A stretch of DNA of 64,000 bases. Origin: Betaproteobacteria bacterium (GTDB lineage: Bacteria > Pseudomonadota > Gammaproteobacteria > Burkholderiales > Ga0077523). This document shows, piece by piece, positions 25,857 to 36,023 of the stretch. A program made the translations under genes and the position numbers. Within the stretch, counting starts at the first letter, position 1; each line of letters opens with the position of its first letter. The stretch is from NCBI GenBank assembly GCA_016125475.1, contig WGLR01000014.1, positions 62,001-126,000 of the forward strand, read 5' to 3'. The notes under the pieces were generated by a model. That model was not told the origin of the DNA. It searched no databases and saw only the letters and a list, made by a program, of their open reading frames with translations.

Positions 25857-28586
25857 TCAGTTCAGGCGCCCGTGGCAGTGCTTGTACTTCTTGCCGGATC
25901 CACACGGACACGGGTCGTTGCGCCCGACCTTCGGAGCGGCGCGTACGGGCTGCGCCTTCTGCTCGTCGCCCGCGTCGTCGTCCGCCAGGGCCTCCTCGAA
26001 GTCCGCGTGCTGGTAGCGCACGTTCGAGAGGTGAACGGGTTCCTCGGCCGGAGCGATCTCGGCTTCGGTCCGGATCTGCACCAGCATCAGCACGCGGGTC
26101 ACTTCGCTGCGGACCGTCTCGAGCAGTACCGAGAAAAGCTCGAAGGCCTCCCGCTTGTATTCCTGCTTGGGATCCTTCTGTGCATAGCCTCGCAGGTGGA
26201 TCCCCTGGCGCAGGTGGTCCAGCGCGGCGAGGTGTTCCCGCCAGTGCGCGTCGACGCTCTGGAGCATCACGCCGCGCTCGTACTGGTGCCACGCCTCCGG
26301 ATCGATGACGGAGACCTTTTCCGAATACTTCTGGCCGGCTGCCTCCACGACCTTCTTGCGAATGTCTTCCGAGTCCAGCTGGTCGTCTTCCTTGAGCCAC
26401 TCCTGGATCGGGAGGACGAGCCCGAGCTCCGCTTCCAGGGTCTTCTCGAGCGACGGGATGTCCCACTGCTCCTCGACACTCTCGGCGGGCACGTACGTCT
26501 TCACCAGATCGCTCACGGCCCCGTCACGCAGCGCACCGATCGACTCGGAGACGTCGTCGCTCTCCAGCAGTTCGTTGCGCTGCTGGTAGATGACCTTCCG
26601 CTGGTCGTTCGAGACGTCGTCGTACTCGAGCAGCTGCTTCCGGATGTCGAAGTTCCGCGCCTCGACCTTCCGCTGTGCGTTCTCGATCGCGCGCGTCACG
26701 AGCGGCGACTCGATCGCCTCGCCTTCCGGCATCTTGAGCTTTTCCATGACCCACTTGACGCGGTCGGCGGCGAAGATCCGGAGCAACTGGTCTTCCAGCG
26801 ACAGGAAGAAGCGGCTCGACCCCGGATCACCCTGGCGCCCCGCACGCCCCCTCAGCTGGTTGTCCACACGTCGCGACTCGTGACGTTCCGTGCCGATGAT
26901 GTGGAGTCCGCCGGCCGCGAGGACCTGGTCGTGCAGGGCCTGCCACTGCTCGCGCACACGGGCCACCTCCTTCTGCTTGGTGTCCTCCGGTGCATCGCCC
27001 GCGAGAATCCTCGCGATCTCGGGCTCGGGGTTGCCGCCGAGCACGATGTCCGTCCCGCGTCCGGCCATGGTGGTCGCGATCGTGATCATCCTGGGACGTC
27101 CCGCCTGGGCGACGATCTCGGCTTCCCGCTCGTGCTGCTTGGCGTTCAGAACCTGGTGCGGCAGCTTGTCCGCATCGAGCAGACCGGACAGCAGCTCGGA
27201 ATTCTCGATCGACGTCGTGCCGACCAGTACGGGCTGCCCGCGATCGTGGCACTCCCGGATTTCCTTGATCACCGCGTTGAATTTTTCCCGGGCCGTCTGA
27301 TAGACCTGGTCCATGCGATCCTGACGGACCATGGGTCGATGGGTCGGGATGATGACCGTTTCGAGCCCGTAGATGTGCTGGAACTCGAAAGCCTCGGTGT
27401 CGGCCGTGCCCGTCATGCCCGCGAGCTTCTTGTACATCCGGAAGTAGTTCTGGAACGTGATCGACGCAAGTGTCTGGTTCTCGCGCTGGATCGGCACGCC
27501 CTCCTTCGCCTCGACGGCCTGATGCAGGCCGTCGGACCACCGGCGCCCGGGCATCAGTCGACCCGTGAATTCGTCGACGATCACGACTTCCCCGTTCTGC
27601 ACGACGTAATGCGTGTCCCGGTGGTACAGCGCGTGAGCGCGCAGTGCGGCGTAGACGTGGTGCATCAGCTGGATGTTCACCGCGTCGTAGAGACTTCCCC
27701 CCTCGGACAGCAGGCCCGCGTCGGTGAGGAGCTGTTCCGCCTTCTCGTGGCCGGATTCCGTCAGGAGCACCTGGTGCGCCTTCTCGTCGACGCTGTAGTC
27801 GCCCGGGCCATCCTCCTCGTGCTGGCGCTCGAGGTACGGAACGAGCTTGTTGACCTTGACGTAGAGCTCGTTGTTGTCGTCGGCCTGGCCCGAGATGATC
27901 AGCGGCGTGCGCGCCTCGTCGATCAGGATGGAGTCGACCTCGTCGACGATCGCGAAGACGAGCGGGCGCTGCGCGCGCTCGGTGGTGTGGTACACCATGT
28001 TGTCGCGCAGGTAGTCGAAGCCGAATTCGTTGTTGGTTCCGTAGGTGATGTCCGCCGCGTAGGCCTTGCGCTTCGCCTCCTGCCGCTCTTCCTGTCCGAG
28101 CTCGTGGTAGGGAAGATTCACACCGACCTCGAGACCGAGGAACCGATGGATCTTGCCCATCCAGGACGCGTCGCGGCTCGCGAGGTAGTCGTTCACGGTG
28201 ACCACGTGGACGCCCTGACCGGCCAGCGCATTGAGGTACGACGGCAGCGTGGCGACGAGCGTCTTGCCCTCGCCCGTTCGCATTTCCGCGATCTTCCCCT
28301 GATGCAGCACCATGCCGCCGATCAGCTGCACGTCGAAGTGGCGCATGCCGAGCACGCGTCTGGCCGCTTCGCGCACGGTCGCGAAGGCTTCGGGCAGGAT
28401 CTGGTCGAGCGTCTCTCCCTTCGCCACGCGGTCCTTGAATGCCTGGGTCTTGGCGCGCAGCTCGTCGTCGCTGAGCTTCTGGAACTCCGGTTCCAGGGCG
28501 TTGATGGCGCGCACGGTCTGCGAATACTTCTTCAGCAGGCGATCGTTGCGACTACCGAACACTTTCTTGAGAGCGGTGGCGATCAT
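25857..28586 (-). CDS. secA: Preprotein translocase ATPase SecA
   Basis: The 909-residue motor drives post-translational export through SecYEG. Nucleotide-binding domain 1 has Walker [14 protein letters not shown] (about residue 102) and the DEVDSIL box. Domain 2 has [14 protein letters not shown] and [17 protein letters not shown]. The C-terminal zinc-binding tail [14 protein letters not shown] binds SecB and phospholipid. The start at ATG 28586 has no clear ribosome-binding site. A 12-bp inverted repeat lies in the leader at 28620-28653. Confidence 0.98.
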   Translation of the reverse strand: MIATALKKVFGSRNDRLLKKYSQTVRAINALEPEFQKLSDDELRAKTQAFKDRVAKGETLDQILPEAFATVREAARRVLGMRHFDVQLIGGMVLHQGKIAEMRTGEGKTLVATLPSYLNALAGQGVHVVTVNDYLASRDASWMGKIHRFLGLEVGVNLPYHELGQEERQEAKRKAYAADITYGTNNEFGFDYLRDNMVYHTTERAQRPLVFAIVDEVDSILIDEARTPLIISGQADDNNELYVKVNKLVPYLERQHEEDGPGDYSVDEKAHQVLLTESGHEKAEQLLTDAGLLSEGGSLYDAVNIQLMHHVYAALRAHALYHRDTHYVVQNGEVVIVDEFTGRLMPGRRWSDGLHQAVEAKEGVPIQRENQTLASITFQNYFRMYKKLAGMTGTADTEAFEFQHIYGLETVIIPTHRPMVRQDRMDQVYQTAREKFNAVIKEIRECHDRGQPVLVGTTSIENSELLSGLLDADKLPHQVLNAKQHEREAEIVAQAGRPRMITIATTMAGRGTDIVLGGNPEPEIARILAGDAPEDTKQKEVARVREQWQALHDQVLAAGGLHIIGTERHESRRVDNQLRGRAGRQGDPGSSRFFLSLEDQLLRIFAADRVKWVMEKLKMPEGEAIESPLVTRAIENAQRKVEARNFDIRKQLLEYDDVSNDQRKVIYQQRNELLESDDVSESIGALRDGAVSDLVKTYVPAESVEEQWDIPSLEKTLEAELGLVLPIQEWLKEDDQLDSEDIRKKVVEAAGQKYSEKVSVIDPEAWHQYERGVMLQSVDAHWREHLAALDHLRQGIHLRGYAQKDPKQEYKREAFELFSVLLETVRSEVTRVLMLVQIRTEAEIAPAEEPVHLSNVRYQHADFEEALADDDAGDEQKAQPVRAAPKVGRNDPCPCGSGKKYKHCHGRLN

Positions 28587-29153
28587 GGGAGAATTCTGCG
28601 GTGGACGCCTACAAAATGCATCGAGGGGTGAGCACCATTGTTCTCACCCCTCGAGCAGGAATACGAAAATGCTCGCCGATGCGGCTCCCGGGACATTCGG
28701 GGACTGTTCCGGGCGAGGGCCGAGCGCCGGATTCCGGGACGCCCCGGAGACAGGCACGGTTGATGGCACCCTCGAGCCTGCCGGCACAAAGCCTCTGGCA
28801 GACCGGACGCCGGCGAGCGGCCCGCACTCGCGGCAGCGAGATCCCGCGGCTGCCGCGTGCGGCCTTCAACCCGATTCACGCGCCGTTCCAGCAGTCCTCG
28901 AGATCGCCCCGGGGCATCTCCGGACCGCCCAAGCGGGGCCGTCATCGATCGCGCGGATATTACCATACGGATTTTCCCGATCCCTCCGGTGAAAGCGGCC
29001 GATTTGCACCTGCGGACGGTCGCCTGCCGGTGAACGAGCGGGTACCCTTTTACGACGACAGGACCACCCCGGAGCCGGGACCAGCGGCGCCTCGACGGCG
29101 GTCGAAAATGGCATCGGACACGACCGGACTGCTCGCAACGACCTGATCCCGAC
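28587..29153. other. 567-base divergent intergenic region between secA and dciA
   Basis: No gene is supported here. Frames present on both strands are GC-driven and show no family motif. The region should contain the secA and dciA promoters. I found no secM-like or M23-peptidase gene, although a peptidase gene is often seen near secA in relatives. The one clear structure is the inverted repeat listed separately. Confidence 0.6.
28620..28653 (-). promoter_or_regulatory. Perfect 12-bp inverted repeat in the secA leader
   Basis: TCGAGGGGTGAG (28620-28631) and CTCACCCCTCGA (28642-28653) enclose a 10-base loop, 34-67 bp upstream of the secA start. A TTTT follows on the minus strand after 4 bases, so an attenuator-like hairpin is possible. 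Regulation of secA by its leader is known from E. coli secM, but no peptide is encoded here. Confidence 0.4.
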
Positions 29154-29642
29154 ATGGCTCGCAAATCCGGAAAGACATTGGGTGGATGGCTGGAAACCCT
29201 GGGAACGGGCCACGCGGTCGCGCGCCAGGCCCGCCATCTCGCCAGCCTGCAGGCACGGCTGAGTGCGTGCCTGCCGGCACCTCTGCGCGGACAGATATCC
29301 GTCGCCGGCGAACGCGGCGGCGACATCCTGCTGGCGGCCGCGAACGGTGCCGCCGGCCATCGCGCGCGCCTGTCCGCCCGATCGATCGCCGCGCAGCTGC
29401 GCGAACAGGGTTTCCAGGTGCGCGCGATACGCGTGGTCATCCAGCCGTTCCGCGACGACCCCGCGCCACCGCGTCCGAAGCGCGCCGTTCTCTCCGACGA
29501 GGCGCGTCGATCCTGGCTCGAACTCGCGCACAGCCTGCCCGACTCGCCACTCGCCACGGCTGTCGAACGCCTCGTCCGGCACCACGGACGGCCCGACCTC
29601 GAACCCGATGCCGCGGGGAATCTCGTCAGACGACGAGGATGA
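29154..29642 (+). CDS. dciA: DciA-family (DUF721) replicative helicase loader
   Basis: The 162-residue protein matches the DUF721/DciA pattern: an N-terminal basic helix region KSGKTLGGWLETLGTG and a KH-like domain ending LREQGFQVRAIRVVIQP. DciA is the ancestral loader of the DnaB helicase in bacteria lacking DnaC. The location between secA and lpxC is usual for this family. The last 17 bp overlap the 3' end of the small membrane-protein gene on the other strand. Confidence 0.87.
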   Translation: MARKSGKTLGGWLETLGTGHAVARQARHLASLQARLSACLPAPLRGQISVAGERGGDILLAAANGAAGHRARLSARSIAAQLREQGFQVRAIRVVIQPFRDDPAPPRPKRAVLSDEARRSWLELAHSLPDSPLATAVERLVRHHGRPDLEPDAAGNLVRRRG

Positions 29643-29811
29643 GACGCTCCAGCACGAAGAGGGCCATCACGACGGCAAGCAGCACCACGCTGAACCGGAA
29701 GATCTGCCAGGCAAGGCGAAGATAGCGCCGGTCGCGCGTGAGCACGTAGAAGAGAAACGCGCCCCCGATCGCGAGCGCGACCAGGAAGACGACGATGCGG
29801 ACGATCAGCAC
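29626..29811 (-). CDS. Small two-span membrane protein
   Basis: The 61-residue product has two hydrophobic segments, IVRIVVFLVALAIGGAFLFYV and FRFSVVLLAVVMALFVLERL, joined by the basic loop TRDRRYLRLAWQI. It is downstream of lpxC (100 bp gap) and overlaps dciA tail-to-tail by 17 bp. The clean alternation of spans and charged loop argues it is real, although no family is recognised. It is probably an inner-membrane protein. Confidence 0.7.
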   Translation of the reverse strand: MLIVRIVVFLVALAIGGAFLFYVLTRDRRYLRLAWQIFRFSVVLLAVVMALFVLERLILVV

Positions 29812-29910
29812 GTGGAAGCCTTCAGGTGACTGCGGTGAGCCCGGGACCCCGGGCCGCCGACCGCAGGACGCGACGTCCGCACGGGCGGCATGCCACAGGA
29901 CACCGCGACC

Positions 29911-30822
29911 TCACGCCGCGTAGAGTTGCACCCTGGCGAAGGCGGGCGCCTCGGACTCTTCGGCGAAGGATGCATACTCCCAGGCCGACGCGGTTTCCAT
30001 GAGCCGGCGCAGCAGCGCATTGTTGAGCGCATGTCCGGACTTGTAGGCACTGAAACTGCCGATGATCGGATGCCCCAGGAGATAGAGATCCCCGATGGCA
30101 TCCAGAACCTTGTGCTTCACGAACTCGTTGTCGTACCGGAGTCCGTCCGCGTTCAGCACACGGAACTCGTCCATCACGATGGCGTTGTCCAGGCTGCCTC
30201 CGAGGGCGAGGCCCTGGGCGCGCATGCTCTCCACCTCGTGCATGAAGCCGAAGGTGCGTGCCCGACTCACCTCCTTCACGTAGGAGTTGGCAGCGAAATC
30301 GACGACGACACGGTTCCCGGACGCATCGAACGCGGGATGCTTGAAGTCGATCGCGAAATCGAGCCGGAACCCGTCGTAGGGTTCCAGTCGTGCCCATTTG
30401 TCCCCGTGACGGACCTCGACCGGTTCCCTGACGCGGATGAAGCGCTTCGCGGCGTTCTGCTCCTCGACACCCGCGGACTGGATCAGGAACACGAAGGGTG
30501 CCGCGCTGCCATCCATGATCGGCACTTCCGCCGCAGTGAGGTCCACGAACACGTTGTCGATGCCGAGTCCCGCGAGCGCAGACATGAGGTGCTCGACCGT
30601 CGCGACACGCAGGCCGTCCCGCTCCAGACAGGACGAAAGCCGGGTGTCCTTGACCGAATAGGGCCCTGCGGCGATGTCGGCAACCTCGTCGAGGTCAGTG
30701 CGCCGAAACACGATCCCGGTGTCGACCGCGGCCGGGCGCAGGGTCATCACCACCTTCTCGCCGGTGTGCAGCCCGACGCCGGTGGCACGAACGATGTTCT
30801 TGAGAGTTCTTTGCTTGAGCAT
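29911..30822 (-). CDS. lpxC: UDP-3-O-acyl-N-acetylglucosamine deacetylase
   Basis: LpxC is the zinc-dependent committed step of lipid A synthesis. The 303-residue sequence has the family opening [21 protein letters not shown], the first zinc His in [15 protein letters not shown] (about residue 78), and the [14 protein letters not shown] pair (about 235). The final catalytic His is in [13 protein letters not shown]. The start is certain by family. An AGGAGG lies 15 nt upstream, farther than usual. It follows ftsZ by 125 bp. Confidence 0.98.
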   Translation of the reverse strand: MLKQRTLKNIVRATGVGLHTGEKVVMTLRPAAVDTGIVFRRTDLDEVADIAAGPYSVKDTRLSSCLERDGLRVATVEHLMSALAGLGIDNVFVDLTAAEVPIMDGSAAPFVFLIQSAGVEEQNAAKRFIRVREPVEVRHGDKWARLEPYDGFRLDFAIDFKHPAFDASGNRVVVDFAANSYVKEVSRARTFGFMHEVESMRAQGLALGGSLDNAIVMDEFRVLNADGLRYDNEFVKHKVLDAIGDLYLLGHPIIGSFSAYKSGHALNNALLRRLMETASAWEYASFAEESEAPAFARVQLYAA

Positions 30823-30907
30823 GACCGTTCGAGACGCCCTCCTGTTGACTCAGACGCATCGACGAAATTCCAGATGACTGAATAGTTTACCCCGTTACGA
30901 CCACGGC

Positions 30908-30935
30908 GGGGAACCGGCGAGGATCCCGGTTCCCC
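30908..30935 (-). terminator. Hairpin between ftsZ and lpxC
   Basis: GGGGAACCGG and CCGGTTCCCC form a perfect 10-bp stem with an 8-base loop, 13 bp beyond the ftsZ stop. No T-run follows, so it may act as a processing or partial-termination element separating ftsZ and lpxC. Confidence 0.45.
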
Positions 30936-30947
30936 GTCACCGCACGC

Positions 30948-32102
30948 TCAGTCCGCCTGCTTGCGCAGGAAGGCCGGAATGTCCAGCGGTTCGACCCCCG
31001 ACTGCTTCATGGCTTCCACGGTGTCGCGGTTGCGACGCCGGATCACCGCCGGTGTGTCCAGTTCCCCGTAGTTGGGTTCTACACCGATGGGCTCGCTGTG
31101 GGTCCCGGTCTTGACGACCTGCAGGGGCTTGTTCTGGGGCCGGGGCACCGGCGACCCGAGTCCCGTCGCGACCATCGTGACGCGCAGATCCTCGCCGAGA
31201 TTCTCGTCGATCACCGTGCCGACGATGACCGTCGCGTCGTCCGCCGTGAAACCCTTGATCGTGTTCATCACCTCGTGAACCTCCTTCATCTTGAGGTTCG
31301 TGCTCGCCGTGATGTTCACGAGCACCCCGCGCGCACCGGCGAGGTTCACATCCTCGAGCAGCGGGCTCGCGACGGCCTGTTCGGCCGCCTGGGTCGCGCG
31401 GTGGGGACCCGACGCAAGAGCGGACCCCATCATCGCCATGCCCATCTCGGACATGACCGTGCGGACGTCGGCGAAGTCGACGTTCACGAGGCCCGGGCAC
31501 TTGATGACTTCGGCAATCCCCGCGACGGCGCCGTGCAGCACGCTGTTCGCGGCCCGGAACGCGTCCAGCATCGAGATGTCCTCGCCGAGAACGGCCATCA
31601 GCTTGTCGTTCGGGATCACGATCAGCGAGTCCACGTGCCGTCCCAGTTCCTCGAGCCCCTGCTGCGCGATCTTGAGGCGCTTGCCCTCGAACGTGAACGG
31701 CTTGGTCACGACCGCGACGGTGAGAATTCCGAGTTCCCGCGCGACTTCCGCGACGATCGGCGCGGCACCGGTGCCCGTGCCGCCGCCCATGCCCGCCGTG
31801 AGGAACAGCATGTCCGCGCCTTCGATCAGTTCCACGATCCGCTCGCGGTCCTCGATCGCGGACTGGCGCCCGACGTCGGGATTCGCACCGGCCCCGAGTC
31901 CCTTGGTGACACCGGTTCCGAGTTGCAGCAAACGCGGCGAGCGATTGCGCTTCAGTGCCTGCGCGTCAGTGTTCATGCAGATGAACTCGACGCCCTCCAC
32001 GCCCCGATCGATCATGTGATCGACCGCATTGCCGCCGCAACCACCGACACCTACGACCTTGATGACGGCTTCCTGAGGTTGTGTATCAACGATCTCGAAC
32101 AT
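30948..32102 (-). CDS. ftsZ: Cell division protein FtsZ
   Basis: The 384-residue tubulin homologue forms the Z-ring. It has IKVVGVGGCGGNAVDHM, the tubulin signature GGGTGTGAAPIVAEVARELG (about residue 104), and the T7 loop NVDFADVRTVM. The C-terminal peptide LDIPAFLRKQ binds FtsA, ZipA and ZapD. ATG 32102 has GAGGAGG 8 nt upstream; the frame to 32171 is longer but unneeded. It is 73 bp downstream of ftsA. Confidence 0.99.
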   Translation of the reverse strand: MFEIVDTQPQEAVIKVVGVGGCGGNAVDHMIDRGVEGVEFICMNTDAQALKRNRSPRLLQLGTGVTKGLGAGANPDVGRQSAIEDRERIVELIEGADMLFLTAGMGGGTGTGAAPIVAEVARELGILTVAVVTKPFTFEGKRLKIAQQGLEELGRHVDSLIVIPNDKLMAVLGEDISMLDAFRAANSVLHGAVAGIAEVIKCPGLVNVDFADVRTVMSEMGMAMMGSALASGPHRATQAAEQAVASPLLEDVNLAGARGVLVNITASTNLKMKEVHEVMNTIKGFTADDATVIVGTVIDENLGEDLRVTMVATGLGSPVPRPQNKPLQVVKTGTHSEPIGVEPNYGELDTPAVIRRRNRDTVEAMKQSGVEPLDIPAFLRKQAD

Positions 32103-32175
32103 GTTTCCCGCCTCCTCTAGCAGTTGAATCCGAACCCGAACGCCGAAAACGGCATGACTGTCTCCCTGCACGCGG

Positions 32176-33447
32176 TCAGAAATTGACCGCGAACCATTCC
32201 TTCATCCTGTTGAACACCTGATGGAGATTTCCATTCGTGAGCTTCGCGATGTCTCTTCGCTTCTGCTGGTCGTGGGCCGTCATCAGCAGACCGATTCCCG
32301 TCGAATAGCGAGGGCCCCGCACGACCTCGGCGAGCGGACCGAGGTAATTCGGCACACCGAGCCTCACGGGCATGTGGAAGACCTCTTCGCCCAGTTCGAC
32401 CATGCCCTGCATCGCGGCACTGCCGCCGGTGATGACGATGCCCGACGAAAGAAGATCCTCGTAGCCGCTGCGCCGCAGCTCCGCCTGCACGAGCGAATAG
32501 AGCTCCTCCACGCGTGGCTCGATCACCTCCGCCAGCGTCTGCCGCGAGAGCAGGCGCGACCCGCGCTCGCCCACACCCGGCACCTCCACCATGTCGGAGG
32601 GATTCGCGAGCTGGCGCAGCGCGCAGCCGTACTTCCGCTTGATCTCCTCGGCATCCTTCGTGGGCGTGCGCAGCGCCATCGCGATGTCGTTCGTGATCTG
32701 GTCACCCGCGATGGGAATCACCGCCGTGTGCCGGATCGCTCCCTGCGTGAAGACCGCGATGTCGCTCGTGCCGCCGCCGATGTCGAGGATCGCGACGCCG
32801 AGATCCTTCTCGTCCTCGGAGAGCGTGGCCACGGCTGAAGCGAGCGGCTGGAGGATGAGGTCGCGCACCTCGAGGCCGCAGCGGCGCACGCACTTCAGGA
32901 TGTTCTGCGCGGCGGACACGGCACCCGTGACGATGTGGACCTTCACCTCCAGGCGCACACCGGCCATGCCGAGGGGTTCGCGGACGTCTTCCTGACCGTC
33001 GATCACGAATTCCTGGTTCAGCACGTGAAGGATCTGCTGATCCGTCGGAATGTTGACGGCCTTGGCCGTCTCGATCACGCGGTCGACGTCGATCTGCGAG
33101 ACCTCGCGATCCTTCACGGCGACCATGCCGTGTGAATTGAAGCTCTTGATGTGGCTGCCCGCGATGCCGGTGTAGACCTCCTTGATCTTGCAGTCGGCCA
33201 TGAGTTCCGCCTCCTCCAGCGCTCGCTGGATGGCGGTCACCGTGGACTCGATGTTCACGACGACGCCCTTCTTGAGGCCGCGCGAGGGATGACTCCCCAT
33301 GCCGACGACCTCGAACCCGCCATCGGGCTTGGACTCGGCGACGATCGCCACGATCTTCGAGGTCCCGATGTCCAGGCCCACGAGCAGGTTGCGGCTGTCC
33401 TTCGGTTTGTTCATGAGCGCCATGCGCTTGGTTTCGGCGAGATCCAT
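32176..33447 (-). CDS. ftsA: Cell division protein FtsA
   Basis: FtsA is the actin-like membrane anchor of the Z-ring. The 423-residue product has LLVGLDIGTSKIVAIVAE (phosphate 1), the 1C domain region ITGAVSAAQN near GAVSAAQNILKCVRRCGLEV, ILDIGGGTSDIAVFTQG (phosphate 2) and GIVITGGSAAMQGMVEL (adenosine). The C-terminal amphipathic helix is VFNRMKEWFAVNF. ATG 33447 has AGGAG 8 nt upstream; an internal ATG at 33414 is the alternative. Confidence 0.98.
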   Translation of the reverse strand: MDLAETKRMALMNKPKDSRNLLVGLDIGTSKIVAIVAESKPDGGFEVVGMGSHPSRGLKKGVVVNIESTVTAIQRALEEAELMADCKIKEVYTGIAGSHIKSFNSHGMVAVKDREVSQIDVDRVIETAKAVNIPTDQQILHVLNQEFVIDGQEDVREPLGMAGVRLEVKVHIVTGAVSAAQNILKCVRRCGLEVRDLILQPLASAVATLSEDEKDLGVAILDIGGGTSDIAVFTQGAIRHTAVIPIAGDQITNDIAMALRTPTKDAEEIKRKYGCALRQLANPSDMVEVPGVGERGSRLLSRQTLAEVIEPRVEELYSLVQAELRRSGYEDLLSSGIVITGGSAAMQGMVELGEEVFHMPVRLGVPNYLGPLAEVVRGPRYSTGIGLLMTAHDQQKRRDIAKLTNGNLHQVFNRMKEWFAVNF

Positions 33448-33462
33448 TCCAGCGTCTCCTCG

Positions 33463-34173
33463 TCACACCCCATCCTGACCGTTTCTCAACCGGACCGCGA
33501 AACCGTTCGGGTAACGCAGGTCCACGATTCGTGGCACCTCGTGCATCAGGGCGACACTCGCCCCGTAGGCCGACACGAACTTCTCGACGCGTTCGTCGAG
33601 GTGTTCGCGCCCCACCTCCAGCGTCATGCCTTCGTCGAGCACGAGCGTCCACGCGCGCCGGTCCGATACCCGGATCGCGCTGATGTGCTTGTCGAGCGGG
33701 CGCAGCTCGTCCCGGAACCGGACGAAGTTGCCGGCAATCTCGTGGACAAGTTCCTTGGGCCCCTCGAATACTGGAAGCTGATCGTCCGAGGCTGCGGTGA
33801 ACAGCTCGCCGTACGTGTCGACCAGCCCCTCGTCGCCCCAGCGCGCAAGCGCCACGTGCTCGTCCAGCGCGATCTCCAGCCGGTCCGGCCACAGACGTCG
33901 CACCTGCACCTTCCTGACCCAGGGCAGCTTCTCGAACGCCGCCCTCGACCGGTCGAGATTGATCGTGAAGAAATTGCCGCGCAGTTCCCGGTGCACGACC
34001 GCCTCGATCTGTGCCGGCGTCACGTGCGAGATCGTCCCGACGACGCGGACCTCCCGGACGGGGAAGTAGGGCAGGCGCACGATCGTGAACACGATCGCGT
34101 AGAGCGCGATCACGGCCGCGAGGCCGAACAGGAAATTGGCCCAGGCGTTGAGCGCGTCCGGCCTATCCCACAT
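33463..34173 (-). CDS. ftsQ: Cell division protein FtsQ
   Basis: FtsQ is a bitopic divisome scaffold that binds FtsB and FtsL. The 236-residue protein has one span (residues 14-34, FLFGLAAVIALYAIVFTIV). A POTRA domain (FPVREVRVVGTISHVTPAQI) follows, then the beta domain with LPWVRKVQVRRLWPDRLEIAL. The ATG at 34173 overlaps ddlB by 11 bp, and 15 bp separate it from ftsA. Confidence 0.97.
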   Translation of the reverse strand: MWDRPDALNAWANFLFGLAAVIALYAIVFTIVRLPYFPVREVRVVGTISHVTPAQIEAVVHRELRGNFFTINLDRSRAAFEKLPWVRKVQVRRLWPDRLEIALDEHVALARWGDEGLVDTYGELFTAASDDQLPVFEGPKELVHEIAGNFVRFRDELRPLDKHISAIRVSDRRAWTLVLDEGMTLEVGREHLDERVEKFVSAYGASVALMHEVPRIVDLRYPNGFAVRLRNGQDGV

Positions 34174-35074
34174 GGGCCATCTCCAGGATGCGCAGCACGA
34201 GCTCGTCGAAGTCGATCCCCGCCACCTTCGCGGCCATCGGCACGAGGCTGTGACCGGTCATTCCGGGGGAAGTGTTCATCTCGAGCAGCGACACCGAACC
34301 ATCGGCGCGACGGATGAGGTCCGCGCGGCCCCAGCCCTCGCAGTCCAGCGCGTCCGACGCGCGCATCACGAGCTCCCGTATCCCGCGCTCCGTGGCCTCG
34401 TCCAGACCGCACGGACAGAAATAGCGCGTCTCGTCGCTGAAGTACTTGCTCTGGTAGTCGTAGTTGCCCTGAGGTGCCTCGATGCGGATGAGCGGCAGCG
34501 CGTCCTTCCCGAGAAATCCCGCCGTGAGTTCCTCCCCCGCGACGAACTCCTCGGCGAGGATCAGGCGATCGTGCCGCGCGGCCAGCGCGTAGGCCTCCGG
34601 CAATTGGGAGGCCCGGGTCACCTTCGTGAGTCCGAGTGTCGACCCTTCCCGGGCCGGCTTCACGATGAGCGGCAGGCCGAGCCGCGTCGCGACACCGTTC
34701 CAGTCGCTGCGCTCGGTGAGCACCTCCCACCGAGGTGTCGGGATCCCGCACGCGGACCACACCATCTTCGTGCGCACCTTGTCCATGCAGAGCGCGGATG
34801 CCATGACGCCGCTGCCCGTGTAAGGCATGTCCATCAGCTCGAGCGCACCCTGCACCGTTCCGTCCTCGCCGTACCGTCCGTGCAGGGCGATGAAGACGCG
34901 ATCGAATCCTTCGCGACGCAGATCGAAGATCTCGCGCTCTGCAGGGTCGAACGCGTGTGCGTCCACACCGCTGCCCATGAGCGACGCGAGGACGTTGGTT
35001 CCCGAAAGCATGGAGATCTCGCGCTCCGCGGAGCGGCCACCGAACAGCACGGCCACCTTTCCGAATTCACGCAC
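34163..35074 (-). CDS. ddlB: D-alanine--D-alanine ligase
   Basis: This ATP-grasp ligase makes D-Ala-D-Ala for MurF. The 303-residue sequence has KVAVLFGGRSAEREISMLSG, VFIALHGRYGEDGTVQGAL, MPYTGSGVMASALCMDK and the metal/ATP loop LLEMNTSPGMTGHSLVPM. It overlaps murB by 8 bp and ftsQ by 11 bp. Confidence 0.98.
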   Translation of the reverse strand: MREFGKVAVLFGGRSAEREISMLSGTNVLASLMGSGVDAHAFDPAEREIFDLRREGFDRVFIALHGRYGEDGTVQGALELMDMPYTGSGVMASALCMDKVRTKMVWSACGIPTPRWEVLTERSDWNGVATRLGLPLIVKPAREGSTLGLTKVTRASQLPEAYALAARHDRLILAEEFVAGEELTAGFLGKDALPLIRIEAPQGNYDYQSKYFSDETRYFCPCGLDEATERGIRELVMRASDALDCEGWGRADLIRRADGSVSLLEMNTSPGMTGHSLVPMAAKVAGIDFDELVLRILEMAHVG

Positions 35075-36020
35075 GGTCGACCTCCTCCGCGTCGCCGATC
35101 ACGCGCACTTCCCTCTCGAGCAACACGCCACGTTCGCGACCGACCGTCTCCTGCACGTACGCGATGAGTGCCTCCACGTCGGCCGCGCGCGCGCCACCTT
35201 CGTTCACGATGAAGTTGGCGTGCTTGCCCGAAACCACTGCGCCGCCGATGCGATGCCCCTTCAGACCGCAGGACTCGATGAGACGCGCGGCGTGGTCCCC
35301 CGGAGGATTGCGGAACACGGACCCCGCGTTGGGCTGCCCGAGAGGCTGGGACGCGATGCGCCGCGACAGCAGCGCCTTGATGCGCTCGCGGGCCGCCGCG
35401 CCATCTCCACGTTCGAAGCGGAACCATGCCGCAGCGAACCACTCTTCGTCCTGACCGGATGACCGCGAGGCGTGGGGTGCGAGCATGCAGTGCCGGTAGG
35501 CGATTTCATAGTCGCGCGGGTCGCGCTCGCGCAGCACGCCGCGCCGGTCCATCACGAGCACGCGCGTCACCCACTCCCAGGTCTCGGACCCGTAGCAGCC
35601 CGCGTTCATCGCGAGCGCACCGCCGATCGTCCCGGGGATGCCGGCCAGGAACTCCGCACCGTGGTAGTCGTGCACCGACGCGAACCGTGCGACCTTCGGA
35701 CTCGCGACGCCCGCCTCCGCGTAGAGCGTGCCGTCACCGGCCAGTTCGAGTCGCTGCAGCGCGCCGTGCGTGAAGACGACGGTTCCGCGCAGTCCACCGT
35801 CGCGCACCAGCAGATTGCTCCCCAGCCCCACGACGTGCAGCGGCTCGCCGGGCGGCACCCGCGAGAGGAACGCAGCGAGGTCGTCGAGATCCGCGGGAAA
35901 GTACGCCCTGTCGGCGGGCCCGCCGACGCGCCAGCTCGTGTGCCGGCTCATGGGCTCGCGCAGCTTCAGGTCGCCGCGGAGCCCGTGCATCATCATGGTC
36001 ATCTGTTCGGCCATGTCCAT
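35067..36020 (-). CDS. murB: UDP-N-acetylenolpyruvoylglucosamine reductase
   Basis: MurB is the FAD/NADPH enzyme that reduces enolpyruvyl-GlcNAc to UDP-MurNAc. The 317-residue sequence has HTSWRVGGPADRAYFP, VVGLGSNLLVRDGGLRGTV, AGIPGTIGGALAMNAGCYG (FAD loop) and the active-site NAGSVFRNPPGDHAARLIE. It is a type with a compact C-terminus. Several ATGs cluster at the start; 36020 is used but a shorter start is possible. It lies 3 bp from murC. Confidence 0.97.
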   Translation of the reverse strand: MDMAEQMTMMMHGLRGDLKLREPMSRHTSWRVGGPADRAYFPADLDDLAAFLSRVPPGEPLHVVGLGSNLLVRDGGLRGTVVFTHGALQRLELAGDGTLYAEAGVASPKVARFASVHDYHGAEFLAGIPGTIGGALAMNAGCYGSETWEWVTRVLVMDRRGVLRERDPRDYEIAYRHCMLAPHASRSSGQDEEWFAAAWFRFERGDGAAARERIKALLSRRIASQPLGQPNAGSVFRNPPGDHAARLIESCGLKGHRIGGAVVSGKHANFIVNEGGARAADVEALIAYVQETVGRERGVLLEREVRVIGDAEEVDRA

Positions 36021-36023
36021 CGC

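Noticed and set aside
25851-28631. Long plus-strand open frame opposite secA
   Set aside because: It mirrors secA in high-GC DNA and its translation has no family motif; secA is certain.
28601-29146. Plus-strand 181-residue frame before dciA
   Set aside because: It has no ribosome-binding site, is biased in composition and has no family match by eye.
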